A DNA stretch of 64,000 nucleotides from JAVBOO01 sp031550435. GTDB lineage: Bacteria > Bacillota > Clostridia > Lachnospirales > WRAX01. Where the stretch lies: the NCBI GenBank assembly GCA_031550435.1, contig JAVBOO010000029.1:1-64000 (forward strand), read 5' to 3'. Position numbers and translations under genes: made by a program. The notes beneath the pieces are model-generated. The model did no database searches. It was not told the origin of the DNA and saw only the letters and a program-made list of their open reading frames with translations. Shown piece by piece: positions 24,317 through 32,332 of this stretch (positions are counted from its first letter, which is position 1; each line of letters starts with the position of its first letter).

Positions 24317-25243
24317 TTTCTTTAATACCGTATTAGGGTTTACGTATTGCTCGTTGCTTGTCACAGAAAACGTTAAATGATTTCCGAGCATCAAGCTGTA
24401 AATCGAAGGGCTGCCTACACCGCCTATTGCCTGTCCCGCTTTTACTACATCACCCTGCTTGACAAGAACATTGTCTTGAAGCTGGCTGTATGTAGTCTTC
24501 CAGCCGTTACCGTGGTCTAAGACTACAGACTTGCCCAATTCCCTGCTCGTAAATATTTCCGAAACTATGCCGTCTGCGGAAGCGTGAACCTGGGAGCCCA
24601 CATCGGCGGCAATGCTGACGCTGTTGTTAGTTCTGTACTGCTCAAGTGTCTTGTCGTAGACCAAGTGGTCCATAGAATAGTTCATTACGATTTCGCCGAG
24701 TACCGGCCATTCCATTTGACTGCCTTCCGTAAACGCCGTAAACTCCGGTGCTTGATTTGACGAGCCCGAAGCGCCCGGCGAGGCCGTTTGGCTCGGACCG
24801 GGTGTTACGGTTTCTGCCGGCGACTCGGACGGCTTTGTCTTCGCAGTATCCTTGTCGGGATCTACCGCAATATAGATATCGTCGTCAAACACGTCCGTGT
24901 CTGTCAGTCCGGCACCGGGCTGTATTACGGTATCGCTGCTTGCTTCTGCTCCGGCTTCACCGCCGTTTGTGTCCGGGTTTTCGCCGAACGGGTCAGGCTT
25001 ATTGTAACCCGGCATATAGCTCTCGTCAAGATTTAAACCGACCTGCGCGGTATCGGGTTCAATGGTTTGAACCGCCAGGGAATTGTTATCGTCCCGGTTT
25101 TTTTCCCCGGAATTCAGGTTAAAATAACCCACAACCGCAGCTATGAGCAGCATCACAGCAACGCTGCTGTAAATCGCCGCATAGAACCTCTTCTTTTTTA
25201 GGTCGGCCGGTGATACTCTTGCGTGTTTTCCTCTTTCTGTCAT
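24314..25243 (-). CDS. spoIIQ: SpoIIQ-like M23/LytM-domain sporulation protein
   Basis: Forespore membrane protein expected to bridge to SpoIIIAH in the intermembrane space during engulfment. The N terminus is cytoplasmic (MTERGKHARVSPADLKKKR), with one membrane segment (about 22-42), a long Asp/Pro/Ser/Thr-rich linker and a C-terminal LytM fold (about 205-309). Metal ligands are degraded: the HxxxD position reads NNSVSIAAD and the HxHxE position reads HLTFSV. A catalytic role is therefore unlikely, as in the Bacillus protein. The ATG at 25243 is chosen: the upstream frame reaches 25462 but has no ribosome site, whereas GGAGG lies 13 bases before 25243 (long spacing). 309 residues. Confidence 0.8.
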   Translation of the reverse strand: MTERGKHARVSPADLKKKRFYAAIYSSVAVMLLIAAVVGYFNLNSGEKNRDDNNSLAVQTIEPDTAQVGLNLDESYMPGYNKPDPFGENPDTNGGEAGAEASSDTVIQPGAGLTDTDVFDDDIYIAVDPDKDTAKTKPSESPAETVTPGPSQTASPGASGSSNQAPEFTAFTEGSQMEWPVLGEIVMNYSMDHLVYDKTLEQYRTNNSVSIAADVGSQVHASADGIVSEIFTSRELGKSVVLDHGNGWKTTYSQLQDNVLVKQGDVVKAGQAIGGVGSPSIYSLMLGNHLTFSVTSNEQYVNPNTVLKK

Positions 25244-25267
25244 TTTAATCTCTACACCTCCGAACAT

Positions 25268-25296
25268 ATTATTGACCGATTTTTTACCGTTTATAC
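25268..25296 (-). promoter_or_regulatory. Possible forespore (sigma-F/G) promoter of spoIIQ
   Basis: Minus strand: GTATA (25296-25292), a 14-base gap, then GGTCAATAAT (25277-25268), resembling the sigma-F pattern GYATA-N15-GGnnAnAnT. The spacing is one base short and one -10 base is off. A start here would place the Shine-Dalgarno at the mRNA 5' end. Confidence 0.3.
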
Positions 25297-25455
25297 TAAG
25301 ATTTGACAGAATTAAGACGAATCGCCGCCGCGTTTTTTTACTCAGCTTTTGCGGCCCTCTATCCGACGGACGTGCAAAAAGCGCCGTTTTGTCGCTTTTT
25401 AAGCCTTTATAACGTTTTTTATGAATATTTTGAACACAGTTGCTAAAACAACCTA

Positions 25456-25484
25456 TTGACAAGCGTCAAACGGATTTATATTAT
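25456..25484 (+). promoter_or_regulatory. Sigma-A-type promoter for ftsQ
   Basis: TTGACA (25456-25461), a 17-base spacer and TATTAT (25479-25484). It gives a leader of about 225 bases before ftsQ. No known leader RNA motif was recognised in it. Confidence 0.65.
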
Positions 25485-25716
25485 ATGTTGGTACATATTT
25501 TAATGCTTGATTTCCCCGGCAGGCACAATCACCGGCTTAAAAGTTTCTCAAACCGTTTTTTAGATTATTGCGCGGATTGCCGGACACGCTCAGGCAACCT
25601 AAAATGTTAATGCCCGGAGCTTTCAAAACCGGTTAAGACGATGACTGACCGTCTAACCGTCTGTTTGAGGCTATGCTGACGCGAATAATCTGTTCCTGCT
25701 CAGACCGGAGGGTAGT

Positions 25717-26484
25717 ATGAGCGAAATACAGATCGAAAGAACTGCGCCTGAACCAAAGCGAAAAATCACTTTTTTCAGGTTATTGATCGTTTTTGCGGTG
25801 ATCGCTTTATTTGCGCTCATACTGATAAAGGCGCCTTTTTTCAATATAAATCATGTTGAAATATCCGGCAATTCGGCGGCAAGCGAGGAAGAAATAAAAA
25901 AGGCCGTCGGCTTTTATACGGACAGTCCGAACTTTTTTCTTTTTTCGCAGTCAAAAGCCGCTAAAAACCTCGGAACATTGCGTTATGTTAAATCGGCAAA
26001 AATAAATAAAATCTTTCCCGATTCTTTAAATATTGAAATAACCGAGAGAACCGAACGTTGTTACATAGAATACAAGAACATGAATACGTTCCTGCTTATC
26101 GATGAGGACGGAATGGTTCTTGAAGCCGTTTCATATATGGCAAAACCTTTGCCCGTTGTCGTTGGCGTAGACTTTCAGGCATTCAGTGTCGGAAGCTTTC
26201 TTGAGACGGACAGCAGGAAAAATTTTGAAAATGTAGTGTTGATTTCTGTTATTTTTTCGAAATACAATATGACGGATTTGCTGAAAATCGAAGTTTCGGA
26301 AGAAGATGATATTCACCTGTTTGTCAGAGGCCTCGACGTAACATTCGGTTCCATAGATGATGCGGACGAAAAGATAAGAACTTTAAAGGCCATACTCGAA
26401 AGCGATAAATTCGCGAACAATGCCAGAGGTTTTTTGGATATATCCGATATAAACAAAAACCCCGTTTACAGAATTTTGAAATAA
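25717..26484 (+). CDS. ftsQ: Cell division protein FtsQ/DivIB
   Basis: Bitopic divisome protein that links FtsL/FtsB (DivIC) to septal wall synthesis. Cytoplasmic tail 1-18, one membrane helix (about 19-41), then a POTRA domain (FFNINHVEISGNSAASEEEIKKAVGF and on to PDSLNIEITERTE) and the beta domain ending near 245. 255 residues. The ATG follows GGAGGGTAGT. It is separated from ftsZ by a 500-base repeat-bearing spacer. No murein-synthesis (mur) genes or ftsA adjoin, so this is a split-off piece of the usual division and cell-wall cluster. Confidence 0.9.
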   Translation: MSEIQIERTAPEPKRKITFFRLLIVFAVIALFALILIKAPFFNINHVEISGNSAASEEEIKKAVGFYTDSPNFFLFSQSKAAKNLGTLRYVKSAKINKIFPDSLNIEITERTERCYIEYKNMNTFLLIDEDGMVLEAVSYMAKPLPVVVGVDFQAFSVGSFLETDSRKNFENVVLISVIFSKYNMTDLLKIEVSEEDDIHLFVRGLDVTFGSIDDADEKIRTLKAILESDKFANNARGFLDISDINKNPVYRILK

Positions 26485-26984
26485 GAGAAAAACTGCGAAA
26501 CGTCCGCATTTTTTCTTTGTTTGTACGTAAATAAAATTTTCACGATTTATATAGAAAATTTTGTGTTAATATAGTACAATATTGAGGCGACAATTAAACA
26601 ATTCGCTAAGCTTGTCGCCTCAACCCCTCTTAGGTCCGCAGGGACGGTATAAGCGGGCGACTAAACCGCATGATTTAATCGGGGGATCACAATGTAATCA
26701 GTTAGTGTTTGAAAAACGCGCCAAGACTCCGAAGGAGCCCGGTGTCCGCAGTGTGACAAGCAGCTGCAAAATCTATTTTCGGACACGTTTGACATATTAA
26801 TTTACCGCGGAGGCAAATGCCTTGCAGCACTTCCGCGGGTAACACTTACAGGCCGTTTTGAGTTTGCGCTGCTTTTTCGGCTCAAAATAAACGCCCGTCG
26901 GGAAAACAGTGACAGCCGGTTTTTAGGCTGTTTGTTACGGAGTAATATCATATAAAATACAGTGGTCATTTGGAGGGCTTTACC
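26485..26984 (+). other. 500-base ftsQ-ftsZ spacer with repeat elements
   Basis: Contains an AT-rich stretch to 26580, the R4 element at 26581-26690, and an R2-like inverted pair near 26793-26840 (TTACCGCGGAGGCAAA... CTTCCGCGGGTAA). The 72-codon frame at 26582-26800 is a translation of the repeat, not a gene. No ftsA is present. No promoter stood out. Confidence 0.5.
26581..26690 (+). repeat. R4 element, copy 1
   Basis: Begins with a hairpin, GAGGCGACAATTAAACAATT... GCTTGTCGCCTC, and ends TTTAATCGGGGGATCA. The second copy at 47023-47120 keeps the same ends and the hairpin with compensating base changes (GCGCCGACAA... TTGTCGGCGC). Confidence 0.65.
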
Positions 26985-28151
26985 TTGGCTAATCTCGCAG
27001 ACAGAGACGGTCGCGTTTCCATACTTGATTCCAATTCGGAGAGAAAAATTGTCATTAAGGTTGTTGGAGTCGGCGGCGGCGGAAACAATGCCGTTAACAG
27101 AATGATTGACGACGGAGTAAAAGGCGTTGACTTTATCGCCGTTAACACAGACTTTCAGGTTCTTACGGACTCGAAAGCAGACACCGTGCTTCAAATCGGA
27201 GTGAAACTTACAGGCGGACTCGGAGCCGGCGGCATACCCGAAGTCGGGATGAAAGCTGCCGAAGAATCCGTTGAAGAAATCGAAAGAGCGCTTGCCGGCG
27301 CGAACATGGTGTTTATAACATGCGGAATGGGCGGAGGAACGGGAACCGGAGCTTCACCCGTAATCGCTTCCGTCGCGAAAAGACTCGGAATACTGACGGT
27401 CGGAGTTGTTACAAAGCCGTTTGCCTTCGAGTTGAAAAAGCGCATGAAAAACGCACTTTTGGGCATAGAAGAGCTTCGCAAGTACGTGGACACGCTTATC
27501 GTTATCCCGAACGAAAAATTGCTCGAGATTATCGGCGAGGAAACGACAAACGAAGAAGCGCTCAAAAAAGCGGATGAAGTCCTCAGTCAGGGCGTGCAGG
27601 GCATTTCCGACATCATTGTCAGCAAAGGCCTCATAAACAGCGACTTCGCCGACCTCGTAACGATAATGAAGGACAAGGGTATTGCCCACCTCGGCGTCGG
27701 ACGAGCTTCCGGCAAAAACAAGATAACCGCAGCAGCCGAGCAGGCGACAAAGAGCCCGCTTCTCGAAACCTCGATAAACGGCGCAACCGGAATACTTGTC
27801 GTCATCTGCGGCTCTAAGAGCATGACCATGAACGAAACAAGACAGATGTCTGAGTATATAACGAACTTTGCCCATGACGACGCGGAAATCATTTTCGGTC
27901 TTTCCATAAACGAAACCCTCGAAGACGAAGTTGTGGTAACCGTTATCGCGACCGGCATAGAGGACAGCCAGCCGCGCGTTACCCCCTCTAAGCCTCTTGA
28001 AGAGTTAGGCCGCACGGGTGAACCTTCCATAAAAATCCCTCTGCGCCAAAAGCCCGAGGTCGTTCCTTTAAAGAGCATCAAAGACTCGATTGACGACGAC
28101 GAAACTTCGCAGTTGATATTCCCGTTCCCGAGAAGACCGGGAAAGAAGTAA
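26985..28151 (+). CDS. ftsZ: Cell division protein FtsZ
   Basis: Tubulin-like GTPase that forms the Z ring. N-terminal GTPase: GVGGGGNNAVNRM, the tubulin signature GMGGGTGTGASP (114-125), and the T7 synergy loop GLINSDFADL with both catalytic Asp. The T3 loop reads GLGAGGIPEVG, with Ile84 where most FtsZ have Asn. The C-terminal linker is short (about 60 residues) and ends QLIFPFPRRPGKK, which differs from the usual FtsA/SepF-binding tail. The start is TTG 26985, 7 bases after GGAGGG; the TTG at 26970 overlaps that site. 388 residues. A terminator follows at 28172-28205. Confidence 0.97.
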   Translation: MANLADRDGRVSILDSNSERKIVIKVVGVGGGGNNAVNRMIDDGVKGVDFIAVNTDFQVLTDSKADTVLQIGVKLTGGLGAGGIPEVGMKAAEESVEEIERALAGANMVFITCGMGGGTGTGASPVIASVAKRLGILTVGVVTKPFAFELKKRMKNALLGIEELRKYVDTLIVIPNEKLLEIIGEETTNEEALKKADEVLSQGVQGISDIIVSKGLINSDFADLVTIMKDKGIAHLGVGRASGKNKITAAAEQATKSPLLETSINGATGILVVICGSKSMTMNETRQMSEYITNFAHDDAEIIFGLSINETLEDEVVVTVIATGIEDSQPRVTPSKPLEELGRTGEPSIKIPLRQKPEVVPLKSIKDSIDDDETSQLIFPFPRRPGKK

Positions 28152-28171
28152 AAAAACTAAACACAATAAAA

Positions 28172-28205
28172 ACAGGCTTCCGAGTTTGAGATCTCGGAAG
28201 CCTGT
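28172..28205. terminator. Bidirectional terminator between ftsZ and rpsR
   Basis: A perfect 13-bp stem ACAGGCTTCCGAG/CTCGGAAGCCTGT with an 8-base loop. The minus direction ends in TTTTTATT and the plus direction in CTTATTAT. It serves two convergent operons. Confidence 0.85.
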
Positions 28206-28214
28206 CTTATTATG

Positions 28215-28445
28215 TTATTCCTGAGTGTACGCAAGCAGAGCTACATGTCTCGCACGCTTTACGGCGTTTGTCATAACTCTTTGATGCTTAGCGCAGTTTC
28301 CCGTAACTCGTCTTGGAAGGATTTTTCCTCTTTCCGAAACGAACTTTCTGAGTCTGCTGATGTCTTTATAATCTACAGACGTTATTTTCTCGGAGCAGAA
28401 AACGCATACGCGTTTTTTTCTGCTCCCGCGTCTTTTCTGAATCAA
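28215..28445 (-). CDS. rpsR: Small ribosomal subunit protein bS18
   Basis: Binds 16S rRNA together with S6 in the platform of the 30S subunit. 76 residues with the family core ITSVDYKDISRLRKFVSERGKILPRR and HQRVMTNAVKRARHVALLAY. Cys14, Cys17, Cys51 and His54 (CVFC, CAKH) form the metal-binding set of the C+ type S18. The start is TTG 28445 with GGAGG 8 bases upstream. Third gene of rpsF-ssb-rpsR, a conserved order. Confidence 0.96.
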   Translation of the reverse strand: MIQKRRGSRKKRVCVFCSEKITSVDYKDISRLRKFVSERGKILPRRVTGNCAKHQRVMTNAVKRARHVALLAYTQE

Positions 28446-28510
28446 TTGACTAACCTCCTTATAGGCTTTCCGTGAGAATGAATACCGAAAAACGCCCGTT
28501 CGGCAGCCGT

Positions 28511-28969
28511 TTAAAACGGCAGGCCGGAATCGTCTATCGGCTCTTCGATAGTGTAAAACGACTCTTCCGAGTTTCTCTTGTCCTGCTTAGGCGGATTCTG
28601 TGTATAGTAATTCAAAGGATCGGCCGAGCCGCTCGACGAAGCTTCACCCTGCGGCTTCGAATCCGCAAAGTAGTGCTCCTCTATCACAACTTCGGTTATC
28701 CAATGTTTCTGCCCGTCCTTATCATAAGAACGAACCTGCAAACGACCTACGGCAAGAATCTGTCTGCCTTTTTTCAGGAATTTCTCCGCAAATTCGCCTG
28801 TCTTGCCAAAGGCAACACAGTTGATAAATTCCGCATCGGGCTCGCCTTCGCGCTTAAAACGCTTGTTCACGGCTAAAGTATATTTAGCAACGCAAACAGG
28901 CTCGGCTCCGGTAGAATATCTGATTTCGGGGTCCTTCGTAAGTCTTCCAAGCAGCATTACTTTATTCAT
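28511..28969 (-). CDS. ssb: Single-stranded DNA-binding protein
   Basis: Tetrameric OB-fold protein that coats ssDNA and recruits repair and replication proteins. OB fold 1-105 (MNKVMLLGRLTKDPEIRYS, LAVNKRF, DAEFINCVAFGKTGEFAEKFLKKGR, VGRLQVRSYDKDGQKHWITEVV). A Gln/Ser/Asn-rich linker leads to the acidic tip DDSGLPF, a variant of DDDIPF. 152 residues. It lies between rpsF and rpsR, 9 bases after rpsF. Confidence 0.97.
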   Translation of the reverse strand: MNKVMLLGRLTKDPEIRYSTGAEPVCVAKYTLAVNKRFKREGEPDAEFINCVAFGKTGEFAEKFLKKGRQILAVGRLQVRSYDKDGQKHWITEVVIEEHYFADSKPQGEASSSGSADPLNYYTQNPPKQDKRNSEESFYTIEEPIDDSGLPF

Positions 28970-28978
28970 TCCGGCCTC

Positions 28979-29266
28979 CTACTTATCTAATCTAAGTATA
29001 AGATAACGCAGTATGCTTTCCGAAATTCTGAGACGTTCTTCAAGTTCTCTCGGGAAACCGGCTCCGGCTTCGACAGTTATGAAATAATAATAGCCCTCTG
29101 TGACTTTCTTAATTTCATAAGCGAGTCTGCGTTTGCCCCAGCTGTCAACTTTCTCGATTGTTCCTTCAAATCTTTGGATCAACGCTTGAACCTTGTCGAA
29201 CTCTGCCTTTAAAGCATCTTCGTCGAGTATGGGCGAAAATACAACGGCTACTTCGTACTTGTTCAT
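28979..29266 (-). CDS. rpsF: Small ribosomal subunit protein bS6
   Basis: Forms a heterodimer with S18 on 16S rRNA. MNKYEVAVVFSPILDEDAL, VDSWGKRRLAYEIKKVTEGYYYFI and the SILRYLILRLD end are typical. The ATG at 29266 (AGGAGG 8 bases upstream) gives 95 residues, the Bacillus length; the more upstream frame start at 29275 lies in the ribosome site. The GC-rich leader at 29280-29345 can fold and could hold the S6:S18-binding autoregulatory structure known for this operon, but this was not established. Confidence 0.96.
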   Translation of the reverse strand: MNKYEVAVVFSPILDEDALKAEFDKVQALIQRFEGTIEKVDSWGKRRLAYEIKKVTEGYYYFITVEAGAGFPRELEERLRISESILRYLILRLDK

Positions 29267-29863
29267 TAAATACACCTCCTTTTGGACTTAAGGCGCAGGG
29301 CATTGCCTACGCAAGGATTGCCGGCTGTGCCAGCTGATAAATACCAAACGACATAGTAACACAACCGCTGAGATTATGCAAGCAAAAATTTGTTAACATA
29401 TTGAATTTGCGCGCCGAAGTAATATTGCCGCGAAAGTTATTGTTGTTTAAAAAAGCACAAACAAACCCATAATTAAATAACCGCTGATTAAATCACTTTG
29501 GTCGGATGAAGTCGGTCAATGTAATATATACTGCATAAATGTCTCAATAATTTTGCTTTACTATTTTAGAATTTAGTGATAATATCTAATACATATTTAC
29601 CAATTTGTATGTTTCCCATTGCCGGCGCAATGATTTATTATCAATATTAGCCAAAAAATGTGTTCACATTCATGCAGCTTGAAGAATAACCCGAGGCAAA
29701 AAATCCGGCTAAATTGGCGAGAATTTTCCGAAACAAGATCCGGAGAAGCCCGACAATTATCCGCTACGAATCAAACAGATCCCGTTTTAACCTTCAGTCA
29801 TAAAAAAGCCGGCAGGAGTTAAAGCGCTGTATATACTTTAACCAGAGTTTAAGGAGCCATAAT
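29267..29863. other. Intergenic region between rpsF and the CdaR-type regulator
   Basis: Holds the rpsF leader (to about 29350), an R2-like scrap near 29415-29445 (GAAGTAATATTGCCGCGAAA), an R1 right-end fragment (29475-29507), and AT-rich DNA with a possible plus-strand promoter (TTTACT 29557-29562, 17 bases, TAATAT 29580-29585). The stretch 29600-29830 shows nothing recognisable. Confidence 0.45.
29475..29507 (-). repeat. R1 right-end fragment (inverted)
   Basis: AAATAACCGCTGATTAAATC then ACTTTGGTCGGAT matches the inverted R1 right end. Confidence 0.5.
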
Positions 29864-30955
29864 ATGATTTCCAACCAGATACTTCAAAGCACGATAGAAG
29901 GACTGAAATCTATTACCAGAAGAGACATGAGCGTTCTTGAGCGTGACGGCAAGGTTTGCGCCAGCACGGAAGAAGGCATGATGAACAGATATATCGATGG
30001 TGTCGGTTACTTTGTAACGTCTCAGGCTGAAAACCAGCTTGTGCTCGGCTACCAATATTTCAAGGTCAGCGACAACGGAGTAACCGAATATGTGGTAATC
30101 GTTAAGGGCGACGACGACGACGCTTACAAGATCGGAAAAATAGCCGCTTTTCAGCTCTTAACGCTTATTGTTGCCTATAAAGAAAGATTTGACAAAGACA
30201 ATTTTATAAAGAATTTACTGCTCGACAATCTTTTGCTTGTCGATATTTACGGCAGGGCAAAAAAGCTCCGCATCGAGAACAACATCAGGAGAATAGTCTA
30301 TCTTTTGGATGTCGAAGCGCCGGCAGAGTTAAACCTTGCCGAAACCGTGAGAACCATGCTCCCGTCAAACACAAAAAACTTTGTAACAGCCGTGGACGAG
30401 CGGAATATAATAATTGTAAAGGAACTGAAAGAAAAGGACGAGAAGGATTCCATAGAAGCGTTTGCAAAAGAACTCATAGAAACGCTTTCCCAGGAAACCG
30501 AAGCGAAGATCAGAGTCTCCATCGGCACGGCGGTTAGCGACCTGAAAAATATCTCAAACTCCTATAAAGAAGCGAAAATGGCTCTTGAAGTCGGAAAAAT
30601 TTTCGACGAGGAAAAGGCAATAATCAACTATACTTATCTCGGTATCGGCCGTTTGATTTATCAACTGCCGATGACATTGTGCAAGATTTTTGTAAACGAG
30701 GTTCTGCAAGGTATCAGCATTGACCAGTTGGAAGAAGAAACTCTTTCTACAGTCAGCAAGTTCTTCGAAAACAACTTAAACGTATCCGAAACATCAAGAC
30801 AACTCTATATCCACAGAAACACGCTGGTATACAGGCTGGACAAGCTGCAAAAGCTTACCGGACTTGACCTGCGCAACTTTGAAGCCGCTATAATCTTTAA
30901 AATTACCTTGATGGTCCACAAGTATATGAACAGTCCGGACAAGCATATGTACTAA
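29864..30955 (+). CDS. CdaR/PucR-type transcriptional regulator
   Basis: One-component regulator of the sugar-diacid (CdaR) type. Residues 1-130 are a ligand-sensing domain like Diacid_rec (LQSTIEGLKSITRRDMSVLERDGKVCAST). Residues about 150-260 form a degenerate GGDEF-like middle domain (VSIGTAVSDLKNISNSYKEAKMAL). The C-terminal HTH_30 is FFENNLNVSETSRQLYIHRNTLVYRLDKL. The ATG follows AAGGAGCCATAAT. 363 residues. No sugar-acid catabolic genes are nearby; it precedes ftsEX but is separated by a 690-base repeat-bearing spacer, so the target is unknown. Confidence 0.88.
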   Translation: MISNQILQSTIEGLKSITRRDMSVLERDGKVCASTEEGMMNRYIDGVGYFVTSQAENQLVLGYQYFKVSDNGVTEYVVIVKGDDDDAYKIGKIAAFQLLTLIVAYKERFDKDNFIKNLLLDNLLLVDIYGRAKKLRIENNIRRIVYLLDVEAPAELNLAETVRTMLPSNTKNFVTAVDERNIIIVKELKEKDEKDSIEAFAKELIETLSQETEAKIRVSIGTAVSDLKNISNSYKEAKMALEVGKIFDEEKAIINYTYLGIGRLIYQLPMTLCKIFVNEVLQGISIDQLEEETLSTVSKFFENNLNVSETSRQLYIHRNTLVYRLDKLQKLTGLDLRNFEAAIIFKITLMVHKYMNSPDKHMY

Positions 30956-31021
30956 AGAGCTGCGCAAGATCCGAGTTTTTAACAGAGCATACAAAGAAAA
31001 ACTTGCCCCCATACCCGAGAG

Positions 31022-31065
31022 CTAAGTAAACACCGATTAAATCACTTTAGACGGATACTCGGCTG
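31022..31065 (-). repeat. R1 right-end fragment (inverted)
   Basis: CTAAGTAAACACCGATTAAA then TCACTTTAGACGGATACTCGG matches the inverted R1 right third. Confidence 0.6.
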
Positions 31066-31162
31066 TCTTTTCGGAAACGGCAACGGTGCGATACCGGTTT
31101 TTGACTTATAATCGGATACAAAACTCCTCGCCCTTAGTATTTTGAGCCTATAAAACGGGCTT

Positions 31163-31390
31163 TATATTACTTCGGCAACAAAATATAGGAAAACGCTATA
31201 TTTTTTTGTTCCCTCGCTAAGACGCAGATGCGCCGCATTTGAGCACTGCGGCATATCTAGACGCGTCTGCTCGGCACGAGTAACCGCGTAAGTATTTTAT
31301 ACGGTATTTAACTTCCGCGGTAATAAATACGTTAGGGTTCGCTTTTCTGCGCTACTCCGCGAAAAGTTCGAGTTTTGCACCACTGCAAAA
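31163..31390 (-). repeat. R2 element, longest copy (inverted)
   Basis: Read on the minus strand: AGTGGTGCAAAACTCGAAC block, TTACCGCGGAAGTTAAATAC, ATAAAATACTTACGCGGTTA, CGAGCAGACGCG, GCATCTGCGTCTTAGCGAGG, and the AT palindrome AAATATAGCG/CCTATATTT, ending TTGCCGAAGTAATA. About 228 bp, non-coding. Confidence 0.75.
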
Positions 31391-31412
31391 TGTTAATTTT
31401 TTATGAACTCTA

Positions 31413-31441
31413 TTGATTTTTGAAACGGCGAGGTTTATAAT
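31413..31441 (+). promoter_or_regulatory. Sigma-A-type promoter for the ftsEX operon
   Basis: TTGATT (31413-31418), a 17-base spacer and TATAAT (31436-31441), immediately downstream of the R2 copy. Confidence 0.65.
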
Positions 31442-31645
31442 TGTTACATATTTATTACATAGTTGTTGCTTTTTTGTTTCAAACCATAACCAATGATATT
31501 TCCCGGTGATTCCGGTTAACTCAATATATTCGAAGGCTTAAACGGATAGAGGCGCTTTTGTTTTGCCTATACCGATTCCTCATATTCTGCAAAGGCCTCG
31601 GCAGCTCAGCCTGCAGGCTTGTTGCACTGACTTAAAGGTGATAAT

Positions 31646-32332
31646 TTGATTGAATTTTCTAATGTATCAAAAATTTACGCAAACGGCGTTAAAGCACTCG
31701 ACAATTGCAGCTTTACGGTTGAAAGAGGCGAATTTGTATTCATCGTCGGCCCAAGCGGCTCCGGAAAATCGACCGTTATGAAGCTTCTGATGAAGGAAGA
31801 AGAAATCAGCGAAGGAAACATAATACTCAATGACAGAGATATTACAAGAGTAAAGCATAAAGACATACCCGGACTTCGCCGCCAGCTCGGCGTTGTGTTT
31901 CAGGATTTCAGGCTGCTGCCGAATAAAACGGTTTACGAGAACGTAGCGTTCGCCATGCAGGTTGTTCAGGAAACGAACCGTGAAATAAGAAGAAACGTAC
32001 CCATGGCTTTGACCATGGTTGGTCTTCAGAAACGCTCTAAAAGCTTTCCGAATCAGCTCTCGGGCGGAGAGCAGCAAAGAACGGCCCTAGCCAGGGCAAT
32101 AGTTAACAAACCTCCGCTTCTTTTGGCAGACGAGCCTACCGGCAATCTCGACCCAAACACATCTTGGGAAATTATGGACTTACTGAGCGAGATAAACTCT
32201 AACGGTACAACAGTCATTGTCGCTACCCATGCCTGGGACATAGTGGACGCGATGAAAAAGCGCGTAATAGCTCTGAGAAACGGCGTCATAATCAGAGACG
32301 TTGAAAAAGGCGGGTATGAACATGAAGCTTAG
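31646..32332 (+). CDS. ftsE: Cell division ABC transporter ATP-binding protein FtsE
   Basis: ATPase of the FtsEX complex, which transmits ATP hydrolysis to extracellular peptidoglycan hydrolases. Walker A GPSGSGKST (35-43), Q loop VFQDFRLLP, signature LSGGEQQRTALARA, Walker B LLLADEPTGNLDP and the H-loop ATHAWD. 228 residues, usual size. The start is TTG 31646, 6 bases after AAAGGTG. It overlaps ftsX by 17 bases, and a coiled-coil M23 hydrolase follows, which is the expected partner. Confidence 0.96.
   Translation: MIEFSNVSKIYANGVKALDNCSFTVERGEFVFIVGPSGSGKSTVMKLLMKEEEISEGNIILNDRDITRVKHKDIPGLRRQLGVVFQDFRLLPNKTVYENVAFAMQVVQETNREIRRNVPMALTMVGLQKRSKSFPNQLSGGEQQRTALARAIVNKPPLLLADEPTGNLDPNTSWEIMDLLSEINSNGTTVIVATHAWDIVDAMKKRVIALRNGVIIRDVEKGGYEHEA

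Larger units (their letters stand above)
30956..31645. other. 690-base spacer with R1 and R2 elements and the ftsE promoter
   Basis: Carries an inverted R1 right end (31022-31065), a full inverted R2 (31163-31390), the ftsE promoter (31413-31441) and an approximately 200-base ftsE leader without a recognised RNA motif. Confidence 0.5.

Noticed and set aside
25244..25462. 73-codon N-terminal extension of spoIIQ
   Set aside because: No ribosome site. The cytoplasmic tail and membrane helix begin naturally at ATG 25243.
25485..25613. Possible 42-codon leader peptide upstream of ftsQ
   Set aside because: Its ATG overlaps the promoter -10 element, so it cannot lie on the predicted transcript.
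26582..26800. 72-codon plus-strand reading frame before ftsZ
   Set aside because: It is a translation of the R4 element and flanks, with no ribosome binding site and composition unlike a protein.
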